Positions 1-8,102 are shown, numbered from the stretch's first letter. The stretch: 40,027 nucleotides of DNA from Pelotomaculum terephthalicicum JT (GCF_022410535.1 NZ_JAKNBL010000027.1:1-40027); one strand, 5' to 3'. Numbers and translations are program-made. The notes: a model not told the origin generated them from the letters alone.

Positions 1-72
1 AGATCCGAATTCCCAATTGGATGCGGATTTAAAAAAAATTCCTCTATGGTAAGTAGGAGGAATTCAATAACG

Positions 73-147
73 ATGGTTCAAGCAAAGCCTTGTGCCATCT
101 GCCTCGGCGAATGCCGAGAGGCTATATATTTAAAAAGGAGGTCATGA
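73..147 (+). CDS. Possible 24-residue cysteine-containing leader peptide
   Basis: A short frame starts at ATG 73 and ends at TGA 145-147. It has three cysteines in the pattern PCAICLGEC followed by a basic tail (LKRRS). An AGGAGG site lies at 55-60, a rather long 12 nt before the ATG. Its stop codon overlaps the ATGATGA that starts the SLH-deacetylase, so translation could be coupled. The same DNA can fold into two hairpins (GATGG...CCATC at about 73-98 and CTCGGC-GAAT-GCCGAG at 103-118), so it could instead be a structured leader RNA. I recognise no family. This is a weak call based on the ribosome site and the stop/start overlap. Confidence 0.3.
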   Translation: MVQAKPCAICLGECREAIYLKRRS

Positions 148-1409
148 TGAAAAGAATTCTGTTTCTTTTTTTACTTACCGTGGCATTTTTCTGCCATGAG
201 CATTATGCTGACGCCCAAACCTTCTACGATGTCCAAAACCATTGGGCAAAGGGATATATCGGCCAGCTATCCGACGCAGCAGTCATATGCGGCTATCCTG
301 ACGGCACCTTCCGGCCGGAAGACAATATTACCAGGGCCGAGTTTGTCAAGGCGCTGGTCGTAAGCCACGGCTTTCCCCTAAAGGCATCGGTTAACTCCAC
401 ATTCACCGACGTCAACCCCGGCCGCTGGTATTACCCGTACATTGAAACGGCGGTAGCCGCCGGGGTTATTATCCCCGGTGAATATATTCAGCTGGCTTTT
501 GAGCCTGACGATCCCATAACCAGGGTTGAAGCCGCCATGTTTTTGTCACGTTCACTAGGTTTGGCAGCTGAATCCGCCTATACCGGATTTGATGACGGGA
601 ATCAAATTCCAGAGGAGTTCAGAGGATATATCCGGACGGCAAAGGAACGCGACTTGATTGCCGGCTATCCCGACGGGACTTTCAGGCCGTGGAACCCCAT
701 CACCAGGGCTGAGGCCAGTACCATCCTGGTCCGTTACATCTACGAACAGGGTAAAGGTAAAGGTTTGGTCACCGTATGCTACGACCACCAGCTGTCTTCT
801 GTATATGAGAACGCCTTTCCGGTCCACAAAGCTTACGGTTACCCCGGCGTAAACTATGTTTGTACGTCGTCAGTGGGGGCGGAAGGGGCAATGACTGTTA
901 AGCAATTGAAAGAAATGGAAAGCGCGGGCTGGGAAACAGCATCCCACAGCGCCAACCATTTGCACTTTAAAGATCTGGAGGAAAATGAAATTCGTGATCA
1001 ATTGGCCAGATCTAAATCATGGTTACAGCAGCAGGGTCTGACCGGTGAGAACTTCGCCTATCCTTTCAGATTTGCCGGCGCTCCAAACCCGCTTGTGCAG
1101 GAGTACTACAATTCCGGCGCGACATCGTACGACAAAGAAATCAATGTAAGTCCTTTTAATCCTTACAAGCTTTGCAGGTACTACCTGCAAAACCCGGGTG
1201 CGGAAGAAATAAAAGAGGTTTTGGACAAAACCGTGGCGGCTGGAGGGTGGGTAATATTCTACACTCACAATGTTTATGAGGGCGGCCAAACACCGGACAG
1301 TAAGAGTATAAATCAGGATACGCTAAAACTCCTGTTTGAGGAGACGGCGAAGAGAAATATTCAGGTGGCAACGGTTAAAGAAGGCCTGCGGCTAATGGCG
1401 GGTAAATAA
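147..1409 (+). CDS. SLH-domain polysaccharide deacetylase (NodB/CE4-like), cell-wall anchored
   Basis: This 420-residue protein has a signal peptide (MKRILFLFLLTVAFF, likely cut near ADA-Q), three S-layer-homology domains at about residues 24-198 (repeated GYPDGTFRP and ITRAE motifs), and a C-terminal NodB-like domain at about 205-410. SLH domains bind pyruvylated wall polymers; CE4 enzymes remove acetyl groups from amino sugars. The metal HxxxH motif is present (SHSANH, H267 and H271), and YTHN near the end matches the last CE4 motif. The usual TFDDG motif reads CYDHQ, so the second, metal-binding Asp is His214 while the base Asp213 remains. Of ATG 144 and ATG 147, the second fits AAGGAGG at 135-141 better. 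Its stop overlaps the next start by 1 nt. It may trim surface polysaccharide; the substrate is unknown. Confidence 0.85.
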   Translation: MKRILFLFLLTVAFFCHEHYADAQTFYDVQNHWAKGYIGQLSDAAVICGYPDGTFRPEDNITRAEFVKALVVSHGFPLKASVNSTFTDVNPGRWYYPYIETAVAAGVIIPGEYIQLAFEPDDPITRVEAAMFLSRSLGLAAESAYTGFDDGNQIPEEFRGYIRTAKERDLIAGYPDGTFRPWNPITRAEASTILVRYIYEQGKGKGLVTVCYDHQLSSVYENAFPVHKAYGYPGVNYVCTSSVGAEGAMTVKQLKEMESAGWETASHSANHLHFKDLEENEIRDQLARSKSWLQQQGLTGENFAYPFRFAGAPNPLVQEYYNSGATSYDKEINVSPFNPYKLCRYYLQNPGAEEIKEVLDKTVAAGGWVIFYTHNVYEGGQTPDSKSINQDTLKLLFEETAKRNIQVATVKEGLRLMAGK

Positions 1410-1990
1410 TGCGAGTGAAACGTTTTGCTTTTTTTGCCATATTTTACGGCCTGCTTCTAATTGTTTTTATTGTACTAGCTTATCCCCCATGGCCCTTAAT
1501 GGCTAAATTGCTGGTTGTTGATGAGCGGCCTGAGGCAGTTGATGTGCTGATAGCGCTTTCGGGGGATTCGGAAAGGGAGCTTTACGCAGCGGAGCTTTAC
1601 AGGTTGGGCTTGGCGCCCAAAATAATCATGTCGGGCCACCGGCCGGGAACCCAGAAGATGGCAATAAGAGCAGTTAACAAAGGTGTAAAAGAACAGGATA
1701 TTATTACCGAGGATAAATCTGAAAACACTTATGAGAATGCTGTTTATTCAAAGGAGGTCGTACTTCGGCAAAATTTTAAGTCTGCCATTATCATTACCTC
1801 ACCATACCACATGAGGCGTACCAAACTTGTATTTGAAAGGATATTCAGAAATACAGGCGTCAGATTGATTTATTGTCCGACCAGGGACTCCGGCTTTAAC
1901 GTGGACGGTCAGTGTGAAAGCGAAACAGACAGACAGATAGTCCGGCGAGAATATATAAAACTAATCTATTACTGGTTCAGGTATTGGTAA
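1409..1990 (+). CDS. YdcF/SanA-like DUF218 membrane protein
   Basis: This 193-residue protein has one N-terminal membrane helix (about residues 6-26) followed by a DUF218 domain. Family signatures visible are the VLIALSGD strand near residue 46, SGHRPGT, EDKSENTYENA and the TSPYHMRR segment. DUF218 proteins (YdcF, SanA, ElyC) sit at the envelope and are linked to peptidoglycan or lipid-carrier metabolism; no precise reaction is established for this branch. Its ATG overlaps the deacetylase stop (TAATG), so the two are almost certainly co-translated. The C-terminus is followed directly by the simple-repeat tract at 1991-2160, which probably ends the transcription unit. Confidence 0.8.
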   Translation: MRVKRFAFFAIFYGLLLIVFIVLAYPPWPLMAKLLVVDERPEAVDVLIALSGDSERELYAAELYRLGLAPKIIMSGHRPGTQKMAIRAVNKGVKEQDIITEDKSENTYENAVYSKEVVLRQNFKSAIIITSPYHMRRTKLVFERIFRNTGVRLIYCPTRDSGFNVDGQCESETDRQIVRREYIKLIYYWFRYW

Positions 1991-2160
1991 AGTCGGTAGT
2001 CGGTAGTCAGTAGTCAGTAGTCAGAAGACAAAAGACAGAAGACAGAAGACAAAAGGCAAAAGACAGGGACAGGAGACAGGAGCCAGGGACCGGGAGTCGG
2101 GATGCGAGAACGGTTTATCGCCTCGCAATATTCTGGATTCTGACTCCTGAATTCTGACTA
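1991..2160. repeat. Degenerate GTAGTCA/AGAAGACA tract with MITE-like right end (copy A)
   Basis: About 110 bp of short imperfect direct repeats (GTAGTCA, then AGAAGAC and AGACAGG variants) run into a unique segment. Its core starting GAGAACGGTTTATCG at 2106 recurs at 21802 next to a similar AGTCAGA tract. The ends are loosely inverted (AGTCAGAAG on the left, CTGAATTCTGACT on the right). It codes for nothing. It looks like a small dispersed non-autonomous repeat; no transposase is nearby. Confidence 0.6.
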
Positions 2161-2179
2161 CTTGAAAGGGTGGCATCTA

Positions 2180-3241
2180 GTGGGAAATTATTATGTATTG
2201 GGTTTGCAGGACAAGGAGCAGTGGCTGCGGGAGCTGGATTGTATCAAGGATTTGTGTCCGGACCTTCATTTCCGGCCTGAATACTGCGGATTATTCAGGG
2301 ATTCCGGGGAAGTCCGGCTTTTCGTCTACCGGGAGGAGGGATGTACGGTTGTTTATCCTTTCCTGCTCAGGAAGGTGAACCAGATTCCGGGTTTGGGGGA
2401 TAAACTCGAGCGGGAGCTATATGATATCACCAGCCCTTACGGCTATGGAGGGCCGCTGGCTTCCCCTGCGGCAGGTGAAGGTGCGTGGCGCAATTTCTAC
2501 CAGTCTTTCAGGGACTACTGTGCAGGGAACGATATCATCAGCGAATTTATCCGGTTCCACCCTTTATTGGAAAACCACCGCATACTATTAAACAATGTGG
2601 AAGTCGCGAGGGCATCGTCAGTAATCTGCGTGGATCTCAGAAGAACAGATGAGGAAATATGGTCGGGGTATGAGCGCAATAACCGTAAAAACATTAACAA
2701 AGCCTACCGGGAAGGCCTCGAAGTGATTCTGGAAGAGACGCCGGCGCATTTTTCCGATTTTATTTCGATCTATCACCACACGCTTTTCAGGAACCAGGCC
2801 GGTGAATTTTACTTCTTTAACAGCGATTTTTATGATTGTATCCACAAAGAATTAAAGAATAACTTTTTGTATGCGCACACCTTGAAAGACGGACAGATTA
2901 TTTCAACTGAACTGCTCTTGTTTAATCATACTTATATCCATTCATTCCTGGGAGGAACGTTGGAACAATTTTATCAATACCGGCCAAACAATATTTTAAA
3001 GCATGAAGTGATCAAATGGGCGAAAAAAAAGGGGATCAGCTACTTTTTACTTGGCGGGGGATACCGTGAGGGAGACGGTATTTACTGCTACAAGCATTCC
3101 TTCGCCCGCGACGGCGTGCTGGATTTCTATGTCGGGAAAAAAGTGCATAACCGTGAAGCGGTGAGCACGCTGGAAAATCTGCTGGCGACAAAAGCACCAA
3201 GAGAAAATGACAGTTATTTTCCCGGCTACCGGAGGTATTGA
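2180..3241 (+). CDS. FemAB/BioF2-like GNAT-fold acyl or aminoacyl transferase
   Basis: This 353-residue protein resembles the FemAB/BioF2-type GNAT double-fold transferases found in exopolysaccharide and exosortase loci. Visible features are YDITSPYGYGGP at about residues 80-90, a basic NNRKNINKA segment after the first lobe, and a second lobe ending in HEVIKWAKKKG and the FLLGGGY strand. Such enzymes transfer acyl or aminoacyl groups to wall or glycan acceptors; the substrate here is unknown. I chose GTG 2180 because AAAGGGTGG lies at 2166-2173; an upstream TTG at 2162 has no ribosome site. The next gene starts 1 nt after its stop, using a GGAGG inside its final codons. It is the first gene of the assembly operon after the repeat. 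Confidence 0.72.
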   Translation: MGNYYVLGLQDKEQWLRELDCIKDLCPDLHFRPEYCGLFRDSGEVRLFVYREEGCTVVYPFLLRKVNQIPGLGDKLERELYDITSPYGYGGPLASPAAGEGAWRNFYQSFRDYCAGNDIISEFIRFHPLLENHRILLNNVEVARASSVICVDLRRTDEEIWSGYERNNRKNINKAYREGLEVILEETPAHFSDFISIYHHTLFRNQAGEFYFFNSDFYDCIHKELKNNFLYAHTLKDGQIISTELLLFNHTYIHSFLGGTLEQFYQYRPNNILKHEVIKWAKKKGISYFLLGGGYREGDGIYCYKHSFARDGVLDFYVGKKVHNREAVSTLENLLATKAPRENDSYFPGYRRY

Positions 3242-3242
3242 G

Positions 3243-3842
3243 ATGAAAAGGGCGTTTGACCTCGTTGGCTCTTTATTGATTCTGGCGCTCATCAGCCCGC
3301 TGCTTTTAGCGGTTGCCCTGGCGATAAAAATAACTTCGCCTGGTCCGGTCATTTTCAAACAAAAGCGTCTGGGCCGGCAAGGAAGAATCTTTTATTTGTA
3401 TAAATTCCGGAGCATGGTTCCCCACGCTGAAAAAATCGGTTCCGGGATGTTTGTGGAGAAAGATGACCCGCGCATAACCGCAATCGGCAAGATTCTTAGA
3501 AAGACCAGCATTGATGAGTTGGCGCAGCTTTTTAACGTTTTACGCGGCGAGATGAGCCTGGTCGGCCCGCGGCCCGCCCCCCTGCACCACTACAGCAAGT
3601 ACAACGAGAGGCAGAGAAAAAGGCTCAATGTTAAGCCAGGCATCACCGGCTGGGCCCAGGTTAACGGCCGTTTAGCCATTTACTGGCCGGAGCGTATTGA
3701 ATTGGATGTCTGGTATGTTGAGCATTACTCATTCTGGCTGGACATAAAAATACTAATCAAGACAGTTGCCGTGGTTTTGCTCCGCCATGGCGGCACAGCC
3801 AAGGAAGACCGTAAAGAAGCAGACCCGTTTATGAAAATGTAG
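3243..3842 (+). CDS. Small phosphoglycosyl transferase (bacterial sugar transferase, EpsL/PglC type)
   Basis: This 199-residue protein would transfer a sugar-1-phosphate to undecaprenyl phosphate, the first membrane step of glycan assembly. It has an N-terminal hydrophobic segment (about residues 8-30), then the diagnostic KFRSM (about 57-61), DELAQLFNVLRGEMSLVGPRP (shown here as DELAQLFNVL and MSLVGPRP) and GITGWAQVNGR. Its length and single helix match the monotopic PglC/EpsL group, not the large WbaP group. Most family members have DE(F/L)PQ; here it is DELAQ. ATG 3243 follows GGAGG at 3231-3235. It sits between the GNAT-like gene and an epimerase and probably starts the main polymer of this locus. 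Confidence 0.9.
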   Translation: MKRAFDLVGSLLILALISPLLLAVALAIKITSPGPVIFKQKRLGRQGRIFYLYKFRSMVPHAEKIGSGMFVEKDDPRITAIGKILRKTSIDELAQLFNVLRGEMSLVGPRPAPLHHYSKYNERQRKRLNVKPGITGWAQVNGRLAIYWPERIELDVWYVEHYSFWLDIKILIKTVAVVLLRHGGTAKEDRKEADPFMKM

Positions 3843-3861
3843 AAGAGATGGGAGGATTACA

Positions 3862-4803
3862 GTGAGGCTGAAGGGACGCAAGGTTTTAGTGACGGGGGGA
3901 GCCGGTTTTCTCGGCTCCCACCTTTGTGAAAGGCTGCTCGCGGAAGGTGCGGAGGTGCGTGTGCTGGATGTGCTTGCTTCCGGCAGGGCCGCTAATCTGA
4001 GCGCTTTATTGGGACAAATCGACCTTATTAACGGTGATATCGCCAGTGAGGATTCTGTCCTTAAGGCCGTGGGGAACTCTGATACTGTTGTTCACCTGGC
4101 TTTTCCCCTGGCCTTGCGCGAGCGTTCAATTGAAACTCCGGTTATAACGGGCATTTTAACCGGTCTTCTTAATTTGATCCAGGCGGCTCTTGCCCGTGAC
4201 GCTTTGCTGATTTATACTTCGTCAATTGCTGTTTACGGGAATGGAAAATATGTGCCTATTGATGAAAAACATCCGTTGGAGCCTGTCCTGATTCACGGCG
4301 CCGTCAAACTGGCCGGCGAAAATTTTTGCCGCACACTTGCCGGGAGCAATGGACTGAGGACGGTCATTCTCCGGGCTGCGGATATTTATGGCCCGCGCAA
4401 CACCAGGATCAGTGTGCCGATAAAATTTTTGCTCCAGGCCATGGCAAACGAGCCCATCACAATATATGGAGACGGTTCCGACAGCCGCTCCTATACGTTC
4501 GTCGCTGATTTCACCGAGGCGGTTGTCCTGAGCATGATCCGGCCTGAAGCAACAGGCGAGGTGTTTAACGTCGGAGGGGATGAATGCGTATCCATGTGCG
4601 AATTAGCTTCTGAAGTCAAGAAAATAGCTGGAAGTTCCGGCCCTGTTCTCTTTCAGGACAGCCCGGCCGCCGGCCGCCAGCTTTTTATTGACAACCGGAA
4701 ATCAAAAGAAATACTTGGCTTCAAACCGTCGTTCAGGATTGGCGAGGGACTGACCCTAACCCACCGCTGGCTCATTGACAACCCGCAATATTATCATTCG
4801 TAA
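3862..4803 (+). CDS. NAD-dependent sugar epimerase/dehydratase (extended SDR)
   Basis: This 313-residue protein has the Rossmann motif GGAGFLGSHL at the N-terminus, a VVHLAF strand, YTSSIAVYG, and the C-terminal SYTFVAD and FNVGG segments typical of extended SDR sugar-nucleotide enzymes. It would act on a UDP- or GDP-sugar feeding the exopolysaccharide. The catalytic YxxxK reads H145-GAV-K149, so the Tyr is replaced by His; activity may be changed or lost. GTG 3862 is preceded by GGGAGG at 3850-3855. Its 3' end overlaps the convergent DUF3307 gene by 10 bp. The exact substrate cannot be read from sequence. Confidence 0.85.
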   Translation: MRLKGRKVLVTGGAGFLGSHLCERLLAEGAEVRVLDVLASGRAANLSALLGQIDLINGDIASEDSVLKAVGNSDTVVHLAFPLALRERSIETPVITGILTGLLNLIQAALARDALLIYTSSIAVYGNGKYVPIDEKHPLEPVLIHGAVKLAGENFCRTLAGSNGLRTVILRAADIYGPRNTRISVPIKFLLQAMANEPITIYGDGSDSRSYTFVADFTEAVVLSMIRPEATGEVFNVGGDECVSMCELASEVKKIAGSSGPVLFQDSPAAGRQLFIDNRKSKEILGFKPSFRIGEGLTLTHRWLIDNPQYYHS

Positions 4804-5120
4804 AAAAGCGCCGCCAAAATGGTGGCGATGTGCAATAACTGATCGGTGATGTTCACCGGATGCAATTTTGCTAGTGATGAGGAGAAAAGGCGTATCTTAA
4901 GAAAGTCTATCACAAAATGCGTGGCAAATAGGAAAAAAAGTTTCCATATTGAAAAAAAACCGGTCAGCATTAAAACGAGGCTGATTACCAACGCCCAGGA
5001 GAAGGCGTGGGCGGCAAGCGCCGTGATTTTTTTTCTTTTATAAACAGCCAGCCGGGTTAACTGGAGAAAGAAATCAGCAAAAACATGCCCTGCCATCAAC
5101 AGGAGTAGAATTGAGAACAT
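4794..5120 (-). CDS. DUF3307 membrane protein
   Basis: This 108-residue protein has about three membrane helices. The N-terminal LLLMAGHVFADFFLQ, the basic loop YKRKKITALAAHAF and THFVIDFLKIRL match DUF3307, a family of small integral membrane proteins of unknown function. ATG at 5120 (minus strand) follows GGAGGATAATT, a good ribosome site. It is the only minus-strand gene in the first 23 kb and overlaps the epimerase stop by 10 bp, so it is transcribed independently. The 284 bp between its start and the receiver gene at 5405 hold only AT-rich sequence in which I could not fix a promoter. Confidence 0.75.
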   Translation of the reverse strand: MFSILLLLMAGHVFADFFLQLTRLAVYKRKKITALAAHAFSWALVISLVLMLTGFFSIWKLFFLFATHFVIDFLKIRLFSSSLAKLHPVNITDQLLHIATILAALFYE

Positions 5121-5404
5121 AATTATCCTCCATGCGCTGTATTATTAACTATATGCGAAAATATTTGTTTGGATTCAGGGAAGTCTAATCTACCTTCGGG
5201 CAGATAAATGGAAGTCGATATACTTTTTTCAGGCGAGATATCATACGGGAGATAGGGCTATGAATATTAAAAAAATAGAAGGCAGGCTGTTTTTCTGCTG
5301 TTCAGATAATTGGATTAAACTATTTTAAAAGAAGGATTTCGTTGCGATATAACGAATAAATTATCAATTAAGCTAATGTAAAATTATACCATTGGGGTGA
5401 GGGC

Positions 5405-5809
5405 ATGATGTCTCAATCCTTACAATATCTGCTTATTGTTGATGATAACGCCGGGGTGTGCCGTCTTTTATTTGAGTTGTTCAGCGATGAGGGGTATATT
5501 GTTGAGACGGCGCGAAGCGGTGCGGAGGCGCTCCGGATAATTCGTGCCAGAATCCCTTCGCTGATCCTGCTTGATGTTAAAATGCCGGGGATGAGCGGTT
5601 TGGAAACGATGGATAAAATAAAGGAAATCGTTCCAGACACGCCGGTGGTGATGATGACCGCGTATACTGAGCTGGACACGGTCATGGCGGCCAGAGAGGA
5701 AGGTAAAATACGATATTATTTAAGCAAGCCTTTCGAATTGGACGAGATGCGTCTTTTAGTGAAAAAGATTCTATCAGACAGAGAACGTAAACAAAAGTTA
5801 TCCGGTTAA
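5405..5809 (+). CDS. Single-domain response regulator (Spo0F/CheY-like)
   Basis: This 134-residue protein is a receiver domain alone. It shows the acidic pair VDD near the start (residues 13-15), the phospho-acceptor strand LILLDVKMPGMSG (Asp near 58), VVMMTAY, and the conserved Lys in LSKPF. With no output domain it would pass phosphate or act by protein contact, as Spo0F and CheY do. Either ATG 5405 or ATG 5408 could start; GGGGTGAGGG lies just before. Its partner kinase could be the hybrid kinase at 17043, but that is a guess from proximity. It is 9 bp upstream of the C5-epimerase-like gene and probably co-transcribed. Confidence 0.88.
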   Translation: MMSQSLQYLLIVDDNAGVCRLLFELFSDEGYIVETARSGAEALRIIRARIPSLILLDVKMPGMSGLETMDKIKEIVPDTPVVMMTAYTELDTVMAAREEGKIRYYLSKPFELDEMRLLVKKILSDRERKQKLSG

Positions 5810-5818
5810 GGCCCATAT

Positions 5819-6799
5819 ATGGCTGGTAAGGGAGTAATGAGCGCTCGTTTACATAATACCGGCTTAATGATCGGTAGCTGGCTGTCAATTATCTCCGGCA
5901 GGAGTTATTACCACCAGGAACAGCCGCTTGGCAGAATTTTTCAGCCCGGTGATGTTCTTGGTTATTTTAATGATCTGACAGGTAAAACGAAATGGAGGGG
6001 ACCGGTTTCCGAGAGGGGGGTCCCTTTAAACCGCAAGGTAAACGGAAGCTTGGTCTTTATCCCCACGACTATTGCGCAGAAAGCTTTAGGGCATTATGAC
6101 AACTGGCTACTGGACGGGGACAGCCGGGACCTGGATGACTTCATGCTGCTTGCCGGCTGGCTGCGTGAGCACCAGGACGCGGCAGGCGGTTGGCCGATAT
6201 GGCCGGTGCTGGGCATGTCCGGTCCTTCCCTTTATTCAGCGATGGTTCAAGGTGAGGCTATCTCGGTGGCGGTGCGGGCGCACCTGCATGATCCGGATCA
6301 AGCGTGGATAAAAGTGGCGGAAGACGCCGCCCGGCTAATGCTAATACCGGTTATGGAAGGCGGGACCGCCCGGTACACGCCGGAAGGTCTTGTGCTTGAG
6401 GAATATCCAATAAAGATCCAAAACACCATTCTCAATGGATGGTGTTTTGCTCTTTACGGCTTGTACGATTTAAGGCTTGCCAAGGCAGGTTTGCATATTG
6501 ACATAGAACAGGCGCTTAACGATACACTCCGGGCGCTGAGCGTTTACCTGCCCCGTTACGACGCCGGGTACTGGTCTTACTATGACACCGCCAACAACCT
6601 GGCCGGCCCATTTTATCACAAGCTGCACATAGCGCAACTGCGGGCAGTTGAAGAAACATTTCCCGGGATTGAAGCGGTAGCCCGTTTCTACCGTGTAAAA
6701 TTTGAGCGCCAGTGGTCAAGGGTAATTAACAGGTTTAGAGCCGTAGTAAAAAAAGGACTGCAAAAGATTTGCCACCCCCCGGAAACTATCATTCGCTGA
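5819..6799 (+). CDS. D-glucuronyl C5-epimerase-like protein
   Basis: This 326-residue protein matches the C-terminal alpha-toroid domain of D-glucuronyl C5-epimerases (PF06662 type). The signature stretch is in the second half: NTILNGWCFALYGLYDL, then YDAGYWSYYD and a YHKLHIAQL helix, corresponding to the catalytic face of the family. These enzymes invert C5 of uronic acids within a finished chain (GlcA to IdoA). I see no signal peptide, so it may act inside the cell or reach the chain another way. The start is unsure: ATG 5819 has a poor ribosome site, while ATG 5837 follows AGGGAG too closely. Together with a possible uronic-acid pathway nearby it suggests that the polymer is a uronate-containing, epimerised glycan. 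Confidence 0.72.
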   Translation: MAGKGVMSARLHNTGLMIGSWLSIISGRSYYHQEQPLGRIFQPGDVLGYFNDLTGKTKWRGPVSERGVPLNRKVNGSLVFIPTTIAQKALGHYDNWLLDGDSRDLDDFMLLAGWLREHQDAAGGWPIWPVLGMSGPSLYSAMVQGEAISVAVRAHLHDPDQAWIKVAEDAARLMLIPVMEGGTARYTPEGLVLEEYPIKIQNTILNGWCFALYGLYDLRLAKAGLHIDIEQALNDTLRALSVYLPRYDAGYWSYYDTANNLAGPFYHKLHIAQLRAVEETFPGIEAVARFYRVKFERQWSRVINRFRAVVKKGLQKICHPPETIIR

Positions 6800-6810
6800 C
6801 TGTCAGAAGC

Positions 6811-6866
6811 TGTCAATAGGGACGGTTCTCTTGACACTAGTGTCAAGAGAACCGTCCCTATTGACA
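6811..6866. repeat. Perfect 56-bp palindrome (REP-like element)
   Basis: Two 28-bp arms are exact reverse complements with no spacer, centred between 6838 and 6839. Each arm contains GGGACGGTTCT and TTGACA. The core GGNNGGTTCT/AGAACCNNCC is shared with the hairpin at 19237-19296, so the two belong to one family. No T-run follows, so it is not a classic terminator, though the RNA would fold very stably. REP-like palindromes of this sort are often mobilised by Y1 (RAYT) transposases; none is encoded here. Confidence 0.9.
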
Positions 6867-6971
6867 CTTTGACAACGGGGTATTTAATTAGAGAGGCCCT
6901 TGGAACGATTTTTCTCAACACTTCATAGGATGGAAGTATAGAAAATGATCAATATGCTTCGGAGGGATTCT

Positions 6972-8102
6972 TTGAAGATTGCCGCAGTGGCCGGTACCCG
7001 GCCCCAGTTTATTAAAGCGATGATGGTTTCCAGAGCCGTCAGGGAAAAGCACAAAGAAATATTGATCCACACCGGTCAGCATTATGATCCTAATATGTCG
7101 CAGGTGTTCTTTTGCGGGCGGGGCTGCCCCGCGCCGGATTATTATATTGACGCCGGACAGGACACGCCGGGGCGGCAGCTCGGCAAAATGTTCGACGGAT
7201 TAAAAGCTGTGTTTGACCGGGAGAAGCCTGACGTTGTTCTGGTTTACGGCGATTCCCGCTCCACCCTTGCCGGGGCGCTGGCAGCGTCAAAGACAGGTGT
7301 GCCCCTGGCACATATTGAGGCCGGCTTGCGCTGTGGCAACCACGCCATGCCGGAGGAGTTCATCAGGGAATTGACCGATTATCTGTCCGCCATATTGTTT
7401 TGCCCTTCTGCAGCCGCGGTCCGCAACCTTAATAAAGAGGGGGTTGTCAGCACCACCGGCGCGATTTTCGGTAAGGAAGCCGACGCGGTGCGGTTTGGCG
7501 CTTCTATTGCCGTTAACGTCGGGGATGTTATGTATGATGCTTTGCAGGAGTGCCTGGAAAGAAGCAAGTGTTTACCGCCACAGGTGGGGGGAAAATTTCC
7601 GGAACCCGGGGGGTACCTTCTCGTGACTGTTCACCGGGCGGAAAACACTGATAAAAAGGAGCGGCTGTCAGTTGTCCTGGAAAGCCTCGTTGCATTGGGA
7701 GAAAAGGTCGTATTTCCGGTCCACCCCCGCACTAAGAAGAAAATCAGTGAATTCAACCTGGGCGGCTATTTGTCCCACCCTAACATGACTGTAATTGAGC
7801 CGGTAGGCTATGAAGAGATGATCTGGCTCTGTAAAAACGCCAGAAAAATAATCACTGATTCTGGTGGTTTGCAAAAAGAGGCTTTTTTTCTTCAAGTGCC
7901 TTGCATAACCTTACGGGAAGAGACTGAGTGGACGGAAACAGTTGAAAGGGGCTGCAATGTGCTGGTGGGCTGCGAGCGGCGGCGAATCCGGGATGCGGTT
8001 GGAGCTTCCGCGCGTGGTGACTGGTCCGGCTGTCCGTACGGGCAGGGAAACGCCTCGCGTTTAATCTCCCGGTTGCTGGAGGAATATTTTTGCCCAGGGT
8101 AG
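6972..8102 (+). CDS. wecB: UDP-N-acetylglucosamine 2-epimerase (non-hydrolysing)
   Basis: This 376-residue protein would convert UDP-GlcNAc to UDP-ManNAc, or act on the related diacetamido-uronate as WbpI/WlbD do. Conserved motifs appear in order: AGTRPQFIK, TGQHYD, YGDSRSTLAGA, HIEAGLR, MPEEFIRELTD (usually EE-x-NR; here Ile replaces Asn), VTVHRAENT, FPVHPRT and DSGGLQKEA. I prefer TTG 6972 because GGAGGG lies 5 nt upstream at 6961-6966 and the protein then begins MKIAAVAGTRP as in relatives; ATG 6945 is an in-frame alternative. It overlaps the next gene by 13 nt. The trio at 19391-23005 suggests a WbpI-like role, but plain WecB function is equally possible. Confidence 0.9.
   Translation: MKIAAVAGTRPQFIKAMMVSRAVREKHKEILIHTGQHYDPNMSQVFFCGRGCPAPDYYIDAGQDTPGRQLGKMFDGLKAVFDREKPDVVLVYGDSRSTLAGALAASKTGVPLAHIEAGLRCGNHAMPEEFIRELTDYLSAILFCPSAAAVRNLNKEGVVSTTGAIFGKEADAVRFGASIAVNVGDVMYDALQECLERSKCLPPQVGGKFPEPGGYLLVTVHRAENTDKKERLSVVLESLVALGEKVVFPVHPRTKKKISEFNLGGYLSHPNMTVIEPVGYEEMIWLCKNARKIITDSGGLQKEAFFLQVPCITLREETEWTETVERGCNVLVGCERRRIRDAVGASARGDWSGCPYGQGNASRLISRLLEEYFCPG

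Noticed and set aside
73-130. Possible c-di-GMP riboswitch because of GCAAAGCC
   Set aside because: The surrounding GEMM features (GGCAAAC, GNRA P2 stem, GGGTCT, GCCGGG) are missing, unlike the clear case at 26104.
1991-2100. Possible CRISPR array
   Set aside because: The units are 7-9 bp, imperfect and adjacent, with no unique spacers and no cas genes.
5121-5404. Promoter for the receiver gene
   Set aside because: AT-rich with TAAAAT near 5379 but no convincing minus-35 at proper spacing; a small CGTT...AACG palindrome at 5340-5354 is not enough for a call.
6811-6866. Palindrome as a Rho-independent terminator
   Set aside because: No T-run on either side; the perfect arms and the shared core with 19237 fit a REP-like element better.
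6688-6921. 77-codon minus-strand frame
   Set aside because: It spans the perfect palindrome and the end of the C5-epimerase-like gene; nothing supports translation.
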